DNA of 64,000 nucleotides from Parahoeflea alexandrii (GTDB lineage Bacteria; Pseudomonadota; Alphaproteobacteria; Rhizobiales; Rhizobiaceae): the NCBI RefSeq assembly GCF_027214025.1, contig NZ_JAPWHB010000003.1, positions 584,678 to 648,677 on the forward strand, read 5' to 3'. The notes below the pieces were generated by a model, which saw only the letters and a list, made by a program, of their open reading frames with translations, was not told the DNA's origin and searched no databases. Of the stretch, positions 1-8,370 are shown in pieces. Position 1 is the first letter of the stretch, and every line of letters starts with the position of its first letter. The translations under genes and the position numbers were made by a program.

Positions 1-1
1 G

Positions 2-502
2 CAGATTCCGCTCACGGAGCTGCGCAACAACCGTGGCCTGGAAGCGATCATGGTTGCGCCGGAGGCCTCCGCTCTCGCCGGGGAGGCGGTTGTCGTCTCG
101 GAGAAGAGCCTCAATGCCAGTGGCGATATCTACGCGGCCGTGCTGACCGGGCCGTCGAAGGGCGTGTTCTTCGTCAAGCGGCATCCGCCCTATGATGTGA
201 CTGACGGTGATTTCCTGCCCAATGGCGACCTGTTGCTGCTGGAGCGGCGCTTCTCGATCGCCGAGGGCATCGGCATGCGCATTCGCCGTATCGACGGCAG
301 CCGGCTTGGAGCCGGAAACCTGGTTGACGGACCGGTTCTGCTGGAAGCCGATTTCGGCGAGCAGATCGACAATATGGAAGGCCTGGACGTGAGCACCGAC
401 GATGCCGGGCAGATATTCGTCACGCTGGTATCGGACGACAACCATTCGATCCTGCAGCGGAACCTGGTGCTTGAGTTCCGCTATCTCGGCGACGACAGGT
501 AA
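2..502 (+). CDS. Esterase-like activity of phytase family protein, 3' part
   Basis: The reading frame is open from the window edge, so the gene lacks its 5' end here; about 166 C-terminal residues are visible. They read like the end of the phytase-like esterase domain (PF13449): alternating beta-strand segments, an acidic stretch DNMEGLDVSTDDAG and a terminal strand ending FRYLGDDR. Such proteins are usually exported beta-propellers, but neither the signal peptide nor the catalytic region is in view. The gene converges on the next one with a 33-base gap and no clear terminator. The family call is by resemblance; the substrate is unknown. Confidence 0.65.
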   Translation, partial: QIPLTELRNNRGLEAIMVAPEASALAGEAVVVSEKSLNASGDIYAAVLTGPSKGVFFVKRHPPYDVTDGDFLPNGDLLLLERRFSIAEGIGMRIRRIDGSRLGAGNLVDGPVLLEADFGEQIDNMEGLDVSTDDAGQIFVTLVSDDNHSILQRNLVLEFRYLGDDR

Positions 503-535
503 TCGGTTTTCCGGGAGGGCGACCGCAGAAGCTTT

Positions 536-1162
536 TCAGGCGCGGCCTTGCGGCGCCAGGACCGGGATCAGAACGCCGTAGGGCAGCAGCATCGACAGTC
601 CTACGATCAGCTTGACGGCGAGATCTCCGAGCGCCCACGACACCCAGCGCGGCAGTTCCATGGCAAACACGCCCAGCAGGGGTGCGGCTTCACTCGCAAA
701 TGCATCGCCCGGGCCGATGATGTTGGCCGCCTGCGAAAAGGCGAGGCCGAAGAAGACCAGGGTGTCGAGGCCGGAGCCGATGATGGTGGAGACCAGCGGA
801 GGCAGCCACCAGATCCGGTTGCGCAGCCGGTCGAAGATCGAGACGTCGAGGAGCTGGGCCAGCAGGAATGCCGATCCCGAGGCTATGGCGATGCGCGGTG
901 TTGCAAGCCAGACCGACAAGGCGACGGCGATCACGAAGCCACAGAACACCACCAGGCGGGCAGTGCCGGGGCCAAAGCGGCGATTGGCGAGATCGGTGAC
1001 CAGAAACGCCACCGGGTAGGTGAACGCCCCCCAGGTCAGGAGATCGGCGAGATTGAGCGCGCCAAGAGCGTAATCGACCGGGAATTGAACCAGGAAGTTC
1101 GATGCCACGACGACGGCGGCCATGAGGGCCATGAACGGCAAGACAGAGGGGATCGTTCGCAT
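536..1162 (-). CDS. yhhQ: Queuosine precursor transporter (YhhQ/VUT family)
   Basis: Integral membrane protein of 208 residues with about six hydrophobic segments, resembling YhhQ, which imports queuosine precursors (preQ0/preQ1) for tRNA modification. Recognisable stretches are SNFLVQFPVDYALG near the N terminus, AYPVAFLVTDLANRRFG-like text after the second segment and the IIGSGLDTLVFF stretch in the middle. I chose the ATG at 1162 because AGGA lies seven bases upstream; an in-frame GTG at 1186 would add eight polar residues. It lies downstream of rpmB in the same direction, separated by a hairpin. No preQ1 riboswitch is visible in the short leader. Confidence 0.85.
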   Translation of the reverse strand: MRTIPSVLPFMALMAAVVVASNFLVQFPVDYALGALNLADLLTWGAFTYPVAFLVTDLANRRFGPGTARLVVFCGFVIAVALSVWLATPRIAIASGSAFLLAQLLDVSIFDRLRNRIWWLPPLVSTIIGSGLDTLVFFGLAFSQAANIIGPGDAFASEAAPLLGVFAMELPRWVSWALGDLAVKLIVGLSMLLPYGVLIPVLAPQGRA

Positions 1163-1203
1163 TTTTTTATCCTGGGTTGATGCCACCAGTTGAAAACGAT
1201 GAA

Positions 1204-1222
1204 GGCGGGCATGAAGCCCGCC
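1204..1222 (-). terminator. Hairpin after rpmB
   Basis: Perfect 7-bp stem GGCGGGC/GCCCGCC with a five-base loop, directly after the rpmB stop on the minus strand. The T-run that follows is weak (a TTTT a few bases on), so termination may be partial and allow read-through into yhhQ. Confidence 0.5.
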
Positions 1223-1250
1223 ATCATAATCGAGAAGCCTTCAGCCTGGT

Positions 1251-1547
1251 TCAGGCAGCGGCTTTTTCGTCGAGCTTCTTGGCGATCTGACGCTTGAGCA
1301 GACGCGCGCGCATGGACAGCTCGGCATCCTTGGCCTTGGCCAGGAATGCGTCGAGACCGCCGCGATGCTCAACCGTGCGCAGGGCGTTTGCGGAAATCCG
1401 CAGACGGTAACGCTGGCCGAGTGCATCGGAAATCAGCGTGACGTTGCACAGGTTCGGCAGAAACCGGCGACGGGTCCGGTTGTTGGCGTGGCTGACATTG
1501 TTTCCGGACTGTACAGCCTTGCCGGTCAATTCACAGCTGCGTGACAT
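1251..1547 (-). CDS. rpmB: 50S ribosomal protein L28
   Basis: A 98-residue basic protein of the large ribosomal subunit. The N terminus [20 protein letters not shown] is the typical bacterial L28 start, followed by the [11 protein letters not shown] segment and the [13 protein letters not shown] region near the end that is common in alphaproteobacterial L28. The ATG at 1547 was chosen because it gives exactly this conserved start; upstream in-frame codons add unrelated sequence. It is divergent from the DUF3108 gene, an arrangement also seen in other rhizobia. Confidence 0.97.
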   Translation of the reverse strand: MSRSCELTGKAVQSGNNVSHANNRTRRRFLPNLCNVTLISDALGQRYRLRISANALRTVEHRGGLDAFLAKAKDAELSMRARLLKRQIAKKLDEKAAA

Positions 1548-1818
1548 TTTGCACCTATATCTCTTCGCCAGCGGACGGGCGGAGCCAAACAGGAGGCTCA
1601 CCCAAAGGACCGCAGGCCTTTATCGGAAGTCGCGTGTCTATAGTCAGACCAGCAAGCCGCGTCAAGCCGCCAATGACCGCAAACCCGCAATCCCGGTCGC
1701 CAAACCTCAATAAAACCGATTCTCGGCGTTGCAGTCGGCGGATGGCTGCGTGTTCAGTCTGGGTTCAGGATGGGAATTGGATAAACGTGGCAGATGAGAT
1801 GAAGGGAAAGGAACCCCT

Positions 1819-2598
1819 ATGGCACGTGTAAAGATGTTTCTGACAGGTCTGATCGTGGCTGCTGGTCTGGGAGCAGCGCAGCAAGCCTCGGCCGAGCCGG
1901 TGCAGGTAAAGACCGATTACAAGGTTTCGCTGGTCGGCTTCCCCGTGGCATCGGCCAATTTCGTCACCGAACTTGACGGCACGTCCTACAAGATATCGGG
2001 CGATATGCGATCATCGGCCTTCTCGGATCTTTTCTCCAAGGTCCGTGGCAATGCCAGCGTCTCGGGAACCGTCGCCGCGGACAAGCTGATGGCATCGGAT
2101 TATCTCGTCAATTACACGAGCGGCAAGAACAAACACCGCACCGCGGTCACGTTCGTGAACGGCGCCGTCCGCTCGGCCACCAACGAGCCGGAGGAGAAGA
2201 CAAAGCCGGATGACTGGGTGCCGTTGCTCGAAGGCGATTTGCGCGCAGTGCTCGATCCGCTCTCGGGCCTGCTGTTCCCGGCCGGAACTTCGGTCTGCCC
2301 GCGCAGCCTGCCGATTTTTGACGGTGAATCGCGGGCCACGCTGCATCTGAGCCCGAAAAGCGTGCGTCCCTTCCGGACGAAAGGCTTCAAAGGCGATGCA
2401 ATCGTCTGCAGCGTCCGGTTCGAGCCGAATTCCGGCTACCGGAAGAACTCGTCCGGCATCAAGTATCTTGAAGGCGTAAAGGGCATGGAAGTCTGGTTTG
2501 CCAAGCACGAGAGCCTGGGGCTGTACGGACCGGTCTATGCCCAGGTGCCGACAAAGATCGGCAAGGTGATTGTTGCGGCCACGAGAATTGGCGGATAG
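1819..2598 (+). CDS. DUF3108 domain-containing exported protein
   Basis: A 259-residue protein with a clear signal peptide: basic MARVK, a hydrophobic core and the probable cleavage site ASA at about residues 24-26. The mature part (VDYLVNYTSGKN-type strands, VYDPLSGLLFPAGT-like text LDPLSGLLFPAGTS in the middle) matches the DUF3108 family of periplasmic or outer-membrane-associated proteins of unknown function. A purine-rich RBS (AAGGGAAAGGAA) precedes the ATG. Divergent from rpmB with a 271-base gap that must hold both promoters. It ends at a strong hairpin, so it is probably monocistronic. Confidence 0.85.
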   Translation: MARVKMFLTGLIVAAGLGAAQQASAEPVQVKTDYKVSLVGFPVASANFVTELDGTSYKISGDMRSSAFSDLFSKVRGNASVSGTVAADKLMASDYLVNYTSGKNKHRTAVTFVNGAVRSATNEPEEKTKPDDWVPLLEGDLRAVLDPLSGLLFPAGTSVCPRSLPIFDGESRATLHLSPKSVRPFRTKGFKGDAIVCSVRFEPNSGYRKNSSGIKYLEGVKGMEVWFAKHESLGLYGPVYAQVPTKIGKVIVAATRIGG

Positions 2599-2605
2599 GA
2601 TTTGG

Positions 2606-2642
2606 AAATCCCCTGGGCGTGAGGATCGCGCCCAGGGGATTT
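2606..2642. terminator. Strong bidirectional-type hairpin
   Basis: A perfect 14-bp inverted repeat, AAATCCCCTGGGCG and its complement, around a nine-base loop. It sits eight bases after the DUF3108 stop. The flanking A and T residues are short, but the stem is long enough to act as a Rho-independent terminator for the upstream gene. Confidence 0.8.
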
Positions 2643-2712
2643 CTTCGATTGCCTGAGAGCCATCGTTGCGCAAGCCGTTCAGATGCGGTGCAACGTGCGT
2701 GGTGGGAGTGAC

Positions 2713-3609
2713 ATGATGCGAAACATTCCCACGCTTGTCGGGTTCTCCGCCATCGTGATGTGGTCGGCGCTGGCGGTGTTGACGGCTGCCTCGGGCACAA
2801 TGCCGCCTTTCCAGCTCTCGGCGATCTGTTTCCTGATCGGGTCGCTGATCGGACTTGCCGCGATGCTGAGGGATCCGAAGCGGTTCCGGGCCTTCAGGCA
2901 ACCGGCCAAGGTCTGGGCGCTGGGGCTGTTCGGACTGTTCGGCTATCATTTTCTCTATTTTACCGCGCTCAGAAACGCGCCTGCGGTCGAAGCAGGCCTC
3001 ATCGCCTATCTCTGGCCCTTGCTGATCGTTGTCGGATCGGCGCTGCTGCCGGGCGAGCGGCTGGGTTGGCATCATGTCGCCGGCGCCCTGATGGGCCTGG
3101 CGGGGACGGCGCTGATCCTGGTTCGCGGCGCCGAGGGCGGCTTCGGCGGCGGCAACCTGATCGGCTATGGCGCCGCGGGCCTCTGCGCGCTGACATGGTC
3201 GGGCTATTCGCTTATGTCGCGGCGGTTTGGCGCAACCCCGACCGATGTGATTGCCGGGTTCTGCGTGATTTCCGCGGTGTTGTCGGCGGTCTGCCACGTG
3301 CTTCTCGAAACCACGGTCTGGCCGGAAACCTCCGGTCAATGGCTGGCCGTCATCGGTCTCGGTCTCGGGCCGGTCGGGTTGGCCTTCTATGCCTGGGACT
3401 ACGGGGTCAAGAAGGGCGACATCCAGGTGCTGGGCGTGGCGAGCTACGCCGCGCCGCTCTTGTCGACGCTGATCCTGATCCTGTTCGGGCATGGCAAGGC
3501 GAGCATCGGTATTGCGGTCGCCTGTCTGCTGATTACCGGTGGCGCCTTTCTGGCGGCCAAGGATCTGCTCAAGGGCAAGGTGCCTGCCAGAGGAAAGATT
3601 TCGGCGTGA
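2713..3609 (+). CDS. DMT-family (EamA) transporter
   Basis: A 298-residue membrane protein with about ten hydrophobic segments in two EamA repeats; the first repeat contains YHFLYFTALRNAPAVEAGL and the second GPVGLAFYAWDYGVKKGD, both typical of drug/metabolite transporters. The overall look is closest to the YddG-type aromatic amino-acid exporters, but the substrate cannot be read from sequence. The start is at ATG 2713 or the adjacent ATG 2716, both preceded by GGGAG. The stop overlaps the GTG start of the next gene (GTGA), so the two are translationally coupled. Confidence 0.88.
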   Translation: MMRNIPTLVGFSAIVMWSALAVLTAASGTMPPFQLSAICFLIGSLIGLAAMLRDPKRFRAFRQPAKVWALGLFGLFGYHFLYFTALRNAPAVEAGLIAYLWPLLIVVGSALLPGERLGWHHVAGALMGLAGTALILVRGAEGGFGGGNLIGYGAAGLCALTWSGYSLMSRRFGATPTDVIAGFCVISAVLSAVCHVLLETTVWPETSGQWLAVIGLGLGPVGLAFYAWDYGVKKGDIQVLGVASYAAPLLSTLILILFGHGKASIGIAVACLLITGGAFLAAKDLLKGKVPARGKISA

Positions 3610-4253
3610 CCTGGCCGCTTGGCACCATAGGCCTCGTCGGAGCCGGGCTGTCGGCGATTTCGATGCTGGGTTTCGTGGTCTACCTGTTCATGCTCGGTCG
3701 GCCGTCGTCGCTGACACGGACCATTGCCAAGACGGTGGCTGTCGGGGCGCTGGCGGCTCTGGCGCTGCACCTGGGCGGTTCGTGGCTGCTGGTGCTGGCG
3801 CTGATCCTGTCGGCGCTTGGCGATGCGTTCCTGGCGCATGAGGGCGACGTGGCCTTTCTGGGCGGGCTGGGCAGCTTCCTCGCCGCCCATATCGCCTATG
3901 CGGTGCTGTTTCTCACCATTGGACCGGGATTTGCCGATGCGTCGCTGCCCGGGCTGCTGGCGGTCATCGCATTCGGCGCCGGCATGGGAACGCTGATGGT
4001 TCGCAAGGCCGGGCCGCTCGCCTTGCCGGTGGCGGCCTATGTTCTGGCGATTGCCGTGATGGGGCTTGGCGGGGTGACGCTCGGCGGGCTGGTTCTGCTC
4101 GGCGCGGCGCTGTTCATGGCGTCCGACGCCATTCTCGGATCGGAGAAGTTCCTCATGCCCGAAGGCAGCCGGCTGCGGCGGCTGACGAGCCCGGCGGTGT
4201 GGGTCCTCTACTACGCCGGACAGGTGCTGATCACGCTTGGCCTTTTGGCCTGA
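3606..4253 (+). CDS. Lysoplasmalogenase / YhhN-family membrane protein
   Basis: A 215-residue, strongly hydrophobic protein with about eight membrane segments. The stretch LILSALGDAFLAHEGDVAF with its paired acidic residues, and LFMASDAILGSEKF near the C terminus, are the hallmark acidic motifs of the YhhN/TMEM86 family, whose characterised members hydrolyse the vinyl-ether bond of lysoplasmalogens. GTG start at 3606 overlaps the stop of the transporter gene by four bases. Whether this bacterial member has that activity is an inference from family membership. Confidence 0.85.
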   Translation: MTWPLGTIGLVGAGLSAISMLGFVVYLFMLGRPSSLTRTIAKTVAVGALAALALHLGGSWLLVLALILSALGDAFLAHEGDVAFLGGLGSFLAAHIAYAVLFLTIGPGFADASLPGLLAVIAFGAGMGTLMVRKAGPLALPVAAYVLAIAVMGLGGVTLGGLVLLGAALFMASDAILGSEKFLMPEGSRLRRLTSPAVWVLYYAGQVLITLGLLA

Positions 4254-4701
4254 CCGGGGCGCCTTCGAAAGGCGAGGGACGCCAGTCGGGCGGCGCCATC
4301 TCGAAGCTTGCGAATTCAAAGCCCGGCGCCACCGTGCAGCCGACCAGCGTCCAGGCGCCGAGCGAGGCCGCCGACTGCCAGCAATTGGCGGGCACGACGA
4401 TCTGCGGCCGCTCGCCGGACGCCAGGTTCATGCCGAGCCGGTGGGATTGAGCATTGCATCCATCAGCCGAGAGCGTGAGAGCCAGCGGTCCGCCGCCGTA
4501 CCAGTGCCAGATTTCCACCGCGTCGGTGACGCGATGCCAGTGCGAACAGTCGCCGCCTTCAAGCAGATAGTAGATCGCCGTCGAATTGCCGCGCTCGCCG
4601 CCGGCGCTGTCGCGGAAGGTTTCGCGATACCAGCCGCCTTCCGGATGCTCTCGCATGCCGAGAAGGGCGATGATCTCGCGGGCCGACATCGACGCATGCA
4701 T
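4231..4701 (-). CDS. Cupin domain-containing protein (DUF985)
   Basis: A 156-residue single-domain cupin. EHPEGGWYRETFR near the N terminus, SHWHRVTDAVEIWHWYGG in the middle and VGCTVAPGFEFASFEMA near the end are the conserved blocks of the DUF985 family, whose jelly-roll structure is known but whose reaction is not. The histidines in the central block could bind a metal. The ATG at 4701 lies two bases after the gloB stop, so it is the second gene of a gloB operon. It converges with the lysoplasmalogenase gene and overlaps its end by 23 bases. Confidence 0.88.
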   Translation of the reverse strand: MHASMSAREIIALLGMREHPEGGWYRETFRDSAGGERGNSTAIYYLLEGGDCSHWHRVTDAVEIWHWYGGGPLALTLSADGCNAQSHRLGMNLASGERPQIVVPANCWQSAASLGAWTLVGCTVAPGFEFASFEMAPPDWRPSPFEGAPVRPKGQA

Positions 4702-4703
4702 GG

Positions 4704-5474
4704 TCAGAAACTGTCCTTGCGCCGGCGCAGTTCCGCAAAGACCTCGACATCGCTGGCGCTCTCCATGCCAAGCTGCTTGCGAATGGCCGGGTCGCCTGTC
4801 CGCATGAAAGGATTGGTGCGCTTTTCGAAGCCGATCGTGGTCGGAAGCGTCGGCAGCCGCTTCGACCTCAGTTCGTCGATTTCCTTTGCGCGCTTGGCAA
4901 GGGTCTCGTTGTCCGGATCGACCGAGACGGCGAAGCGGGCGTTCGACTGGGTGTATTCGTGGCCGCAATAGACGCGGGTTTCGTCGGGAAGCTCTGCGAG
5001 ACGTGAAAGGGAGCCGTACATATCCTGGGGCGAGCCTTCGAAGAGCCGGCCGCAACCGAGCGCGAAAAGCGTGTCGCCGGCAAACAGCAATGCCTCATCG
5101 GGAATGTAGAAACAGACATGGCCCGCGGTATGGCCCGGCGTCGATATGACTTTCACGGTCCTGCCCGCGAAATCGAAGGTGTCGCCATCATTCACGGTCT
5201 GGGTCAGCCCGGAGATCTTTGCCGCCTCTGCAGCCGGTCCGATGATCTTTGGCGACCAGGTTTCGGCAAGGGCCGGGATGCCCTCGACATGATCGGGGTG
5301 GTGATGGGTGATGAACAGGTGCGTGAGCTTCCATCCATCCTGGCCCAGACGACCGGCGATCCGCGACCCGTCCGGGGCGTCGATGCTTGCAGTCTCGCCG
5401 GTCAGCGGATCATGCAGGATGACACCGAAATTGTCCTGCCTGCAGGTAAATTGCTCGATCAAGAGGCTGGTCAT
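4704..5474 (-). CDS. gloB: Hydroxyacylglutathione hydrolase (glyoxalase II)
   Basis: A 256-residue metallo-beta-lactamase-fold enzyme that hydrolyses S-lactoylglutathione to lactate and glutathione, the second step of methylglyoxal detoxification. The metal-binding motif THHHPDH is at residues 56-62; STPGHTAGH follows, then FAGDTLFALGCGRLFEG with the bridging aspartate, and YCGHEYTQSNARFA of the C-terminal half, all standard for GloB. The ATG at 5474 has GGAG upstream and gives the typical length. It is followed two bases later by the DUF985 cupin gene. Confidence 0.96.
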   Translation of the reverse strand: MTSLLIEQFTCRQDNFGVILHDPLTGETASIDAPDGSRIAGRLGQDGWKLTHLFITHHHPDHVEGIPALAETWSPKIIGPAAEAAKISGLTQTVNDGDTFDFAGRTVKVISTPGHTAGHVCFYIPDEALLFAGDTLFALGCGRLFEGSPQDMYGSLSRLAELPDETRVYCGHEYTQSNARFAVSVDPDNETLAKRAKEIDELRSKRLPTLPTTIGFEKRTNPFMRTGDPAIRKQLGMESASDVEVFAELRRRKDSF

Positions 5475-5653
5475 TGCATTTCTCCGGCAATCGTTTGAAT
5501 CATCTTCTGCAGCATAGCCGTCGGGCCGTGCTGCGTCACCTTCGGATAGGCGAGACCTTTTCCAGCTCAAACATGGAATTGATTTTGTCATCATAAGGGC
5601 AGAGCTTGATCGCCACTTGCCAGTCATGAACCACCAAGGATGTGAGCTGACCG

Positions 5654-6292
5654 ATGAAACTCTATTTCAGCAGAAATCCAAATCCTCGATTGGCGGTTGC
5701 GGTGGCGCGATATCTCAATGCGCCAGTGGAGTTCGAGTTCGCCGCACCGTTCGCAGAAGGGCAAGCCGAGCGCTTCTCCAGATTGAACCCTAATCTGAGC
5801 ATTCCAATTCTGGAGGAAAACGGGACCACCCTCTGGGAGGCTGATGCCATTGCCTGCAGACTTTCCCGCTTCATGGGATCCAACTTCTGGCGCACCGGCG
5901 ATGACGAACCGGACATGATCCGCTGGATCAGTTGGGGAAAGGCCAATTTTGTCCATGCCTGCGACATGGTCCATTTCGAGCGGGGGACAAAGCAGCGCTA
6001 CGGAATGGGTCCTGTCGATGAAGGCAATGTCGAAGATGGATTGAGCCAGTTTCAAACTGCCTGCGCCATTCTTGAGGCGCATCTCTCGTCAAGAGAATGG
6101 CTTTCCGGTGACGCGCCCTCCTACGCAGACTTCCGCATGGCGACGTTCCTGCCCTTCAATGACATTGCCAAATTGCCATTGGACGGGCTGGATGCCATCA
6201 TCCGCTGGTATGGTCGGCTGGAAGGGTTTCCGTCCTGGCGGGACCCGTTCGATGGACTGCAGGCTCGTGAACTGCCACCCATACCGGCCTGA
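5654..6292 (+). CDS. Glutathione S-transferase family protein
   Basis: A 212-residue protein with an N-terminal thioredoxin-like half (MKLYFSRNPNPRLAVAVARY, then NPNLSIPILEENGTTLWEADAI, which contains the cis-proline and the Glu-Ala/Ser-Asp glutathione-binding motif) and an all-helical C-terminal half. It probably conjugates or binds glutathione; the substrate is unknown. Its base composition looks lower in GC than the genes on either side, and it stands with long flanking gaps between gloB and a methyltransferase gene, so it may be a later insertion. No neighbour shows a partner function. Confidence 0.85.
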   Translation: MKLYFSRNPNPRLAVAVARYLNAPVEFEFAAPFAEGQAERFSRLNPNLSIPILEENGTTLWEADAIACRLSRFMGSNFWRTGDDEPDMIRWISWGKANFVHACDMVHFERGTKQRYGMGPVDEGNVEDGLSQFQTACAILEAHLSSREWLSGDAPSYADFRMATFLPFNDIAKLPLDGLDAIIRWYGRLEGFPSWRDPFDGLQARELPPIPA

Positions 6293-6418
6293 ACGAAGCC
6301 GGCACCAATCCAGGCTATGTGGTTCCGTTTGCGAAATGAGGGCTTTGCTGGTGTTCGGTCCGGGCGGAACGTGTAAGGTTCCGGTCTGTACCCGTTCGAT
6401 CCAATCAGGCCTACAGTC

Positions 6419-7183
6419 ATGCATGCCGACATCGTTGATTTGAGACAGTTCTATCATTCGCGGCTCGGCATGATTGCCGAGCACTCGGTCGCCATGGCGT
6501 TGTCATCGATCTGGGTGAACCTGCCCGGGGAGCGATTGATGGGCCTGGGCTACGCGACGCCTTACCTTGACAGATTCCGGCCCGATGCGGAGCGGACGTT
6601 TGCGTTCATGCCCGCAGGCCAGGGCGCAGTGAACTGGCCTGTCGGCGGGCCCTCCGCCACGGCGCTGGTGTTCGATGAGGAGCTGCCGTTGCCGGACGCG
6701 TCGATGGATCGCGTGCTGATGGTGCATTCGCTGGAATTTGCCGAGAACCCGCGCGAAACGCTGAAGGAGCTGTGGCGGGTGCTGGCGCCCGGTGGGCGGC
6801 TGGTGATCGTTGCGCCAAACCGGCGAGGCATGTGGGCGAGGTTCGAGCACACGCCGTTCGGCGCCGGACGCCCCTATTCGCGCGGACAGCTTGTGACGAT
6901 CCTGCGTGAAAGCAATTTCACGCCCGGCGCCTTCGCCGAGGCGCTGTTCTTCCCACCCTCGAAACGCGGTGTGGTGCTTCGCATGCAACGTATCCTTGAA
7001 CGGCTTGGCCGCAGACTGTGGCCCGTGTTTTCCGGTGTGATCATCGTTGAGGCGCAGAAGCGGCTTTACCAGGGCCTGCCGGTCGCCGCACGCGCTTCAC
7101 GCCGGGTGTTCGTGCCGGTGCTATCTCCACAAACCTCGCGCGCCGCGCATCGTCAGGCCAAAATGCCCAAGTCACCGGTCTGA
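6419..7183 (+). CDS. Class I SAM-dependent methyltransferase
   Basis: A 254-residue protein of the methyltransferase-11 type. The post-core motif block DASMDRVLMVHSLEFAENP followed by ELWRVLAPGGRLVIVAPNRR is clear; the N-terminal SAM-binding loop is degenerate (MGLGYATPYL in place of the usual GxGxG), as in the rhizobial group of this family. The C-terminal 60 residues are basic and likely disordered. The substrate is unknown. It is followed by hisC after an 80-base gap and points the same way. Confidence 0.8.
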   Translation: MHADIVDLRQFYHSRLGMIAEHSVAMALSSIWVNLPGERLMGLGYATPYLDRFRPDAERTFAFMPAGQGAVNWPVGGPSATALVFDEELPLPDASMDRVLMVHSLEFAENPRETLKELWRVLAPGGRLVIVAPNRRGMWARFEHTPFGAGRPYSRGQLVTILRESNFTPGAFAEALFFPPSKRGVVLRMQRILERLGRRLWPVFSGVIIVEAQKRLYQGLPVAARASRRVFVPVLSPQTSRAAHRQAKMPKSPV

Positions 7184-7264
7184 GGGACGCTCTCGACAAG
7201 ATCGCTGCAAGAGGCTATTTCCGCCGTCTCAGCCTTGGTTTTCAGCTTGCAAGGAACTTTCTTC

Positions 7265-8365
7265 ATGAGCAGCACCGACATGCCCCGCCCGAAACCGGGC
7301 GTAATGGATATCGCCGCCTACGTGCCCGGGCGCGAGACCGCCCATGGCGTTGCCAAGGTCTACAAGCTTTCCTCCAATGAATCGCCGCTGGGGCCAAGCC
7401 CCAAGGTCGCCGAGGCGCTGGCTGCAAAGAATGCCAACCTGGCCCTCTACCCGGACGGTTCCGCGCATGTGCTGCGCGATGCGATCAGCCGTACCTACGG
7501 GCTCAATCCGGACAACATCATGTGCGGCAACGGTTCGGACGAACTGCTCGGCCTGTTGTGCCAGACCTATCTGGCGCCCGGTGACGAGGGCCTGTTCACC
7601 GATCACGGTTTCCTCGTCTACAGGATCCAGATCCTGGCTGCGGGCGCCACTCCGGTTTCCGTTCCTGACACCGATGACCTGGTGGCCGATGTCGACCGCA
7701 TCCTGGGTGCGGTGACTGAGCGGACCAAGCTGGTTTTCCTGGCCAATCCGAACAATCCGACCGGGACTTACTTGCCGGTCAGCGAAGTCCGCAGGCTGCA
7801 TGCCGGTTTGCCCGGTCACGTGATCCTGGTGCTGGATGCGGCCTATGCCGAGTATGTGCGGCGCAATGACTACGAGGCCGGCATCGAGCTGGTTTCGGCC
7901 AATCCCAACGTGGTGATGACGCGGACATTCTCGAAGATCCACGGGCTTGCGGGCCTTAGGATCGGCTGGATGTATGCGCATGAAGCGATCATCTACGCCT
8001 GCAACCGGGTGCGTGGGCCGTTCAATGTCAACGCCCTGGCGATCACCGCCGGTGCGGCCGCGATTAGCGACCGGACCCATGTCGAACGGGCCGTCGAGCA
8101 CAATGAAAAATGGCTAGGCCGCGTCGTCGAGGCCATCGAGGCCATAGGGCTGTCGGTGACGCCGTCGGTCGGCAATTTCGTGCTGATTCATTTCCCCACC
8201 ACACCGGGCAAGACAGCAGCGGAAGCGGACGAGTATCTCTCGTCCCGCGGATACGTGCTGCGGCGGGTGGCGGGCTATGGCCTGCCGGATGCGCTCCGAC
8301 TGACAATCGGCAGCGAGGAAGCCAATCTCGGCGTGATCGAAGCGCTGAAGAGCTTTATGGCCTGA
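7265..8365 (+). CDS. hisC: Histidinol-phosphate / aromatic aminotransferase
   Basis: A 366-residue fold-type I PLP enzyme that converts imidazole-acetol phosphate and glutamate to histidinol phosphate; paralogues next to tyrC often act on aromatic keto acids. [11 protein letters not shown] (about residues 160-170), DAAYAEY and [17 protein letters not shown] with the PLP lysine at residue 224 are all present. The ATG at 7265 follows AAGGAA. The next gene, an arogenate/prephenate dehydrogenase, starts five bases downstream, which favours a role in tyrosine or phenylalanine synthesis as a second HisC-like transaminase. Confidence 0.93.
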   Translation: MSSTDMPRPKPGVMDIAAYVPGRETAHGVAKVYKLSSNESPLGPSPKVAEALAAKNANLALYPDGSAHVLRDAISRTYGLNPDNIMCGNGSDELLGLLCQTYLAPGDEGLFTDHGFLVYRIQILAAGATPVSVPDTDDLVADVDRILGAVTERTKLVFLANPNNPTGTYLPVSEVRRLHAGLPGHVILVLDAAYAEYVRRNDYEAGIELVSANPNVVMTRTFSKIHGLAGLRIGWMYAHEAIIYACNRVRGPFNVNALAITAGAAAISDRTHVERAVEHNEKWLGRVVEAIEAIGLSVTPSVGNFVLIHFPTTPGKTAAEADEYLSSRGYVLRRVAGYGLPDALRLTIGSEEANLGVIEALKSFMA

Positions 8366-8370
8366 ATATC

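Noticed and set aside
1163..1250. Possible preQ1 riboswitch before yhhQ
   Set aside because: The gap holds only the rpmB hairpin and a short leader; the pseudoknot pattern of preQ1 riboswitches is not present.
2011..3492. Open frame of 493 codons on the minus strand
   Set aside because: It covers the DUF3108 gene, a terminator and the transporter on the other strand; low-complexity Arg/Gln-rich text with no family likeness.
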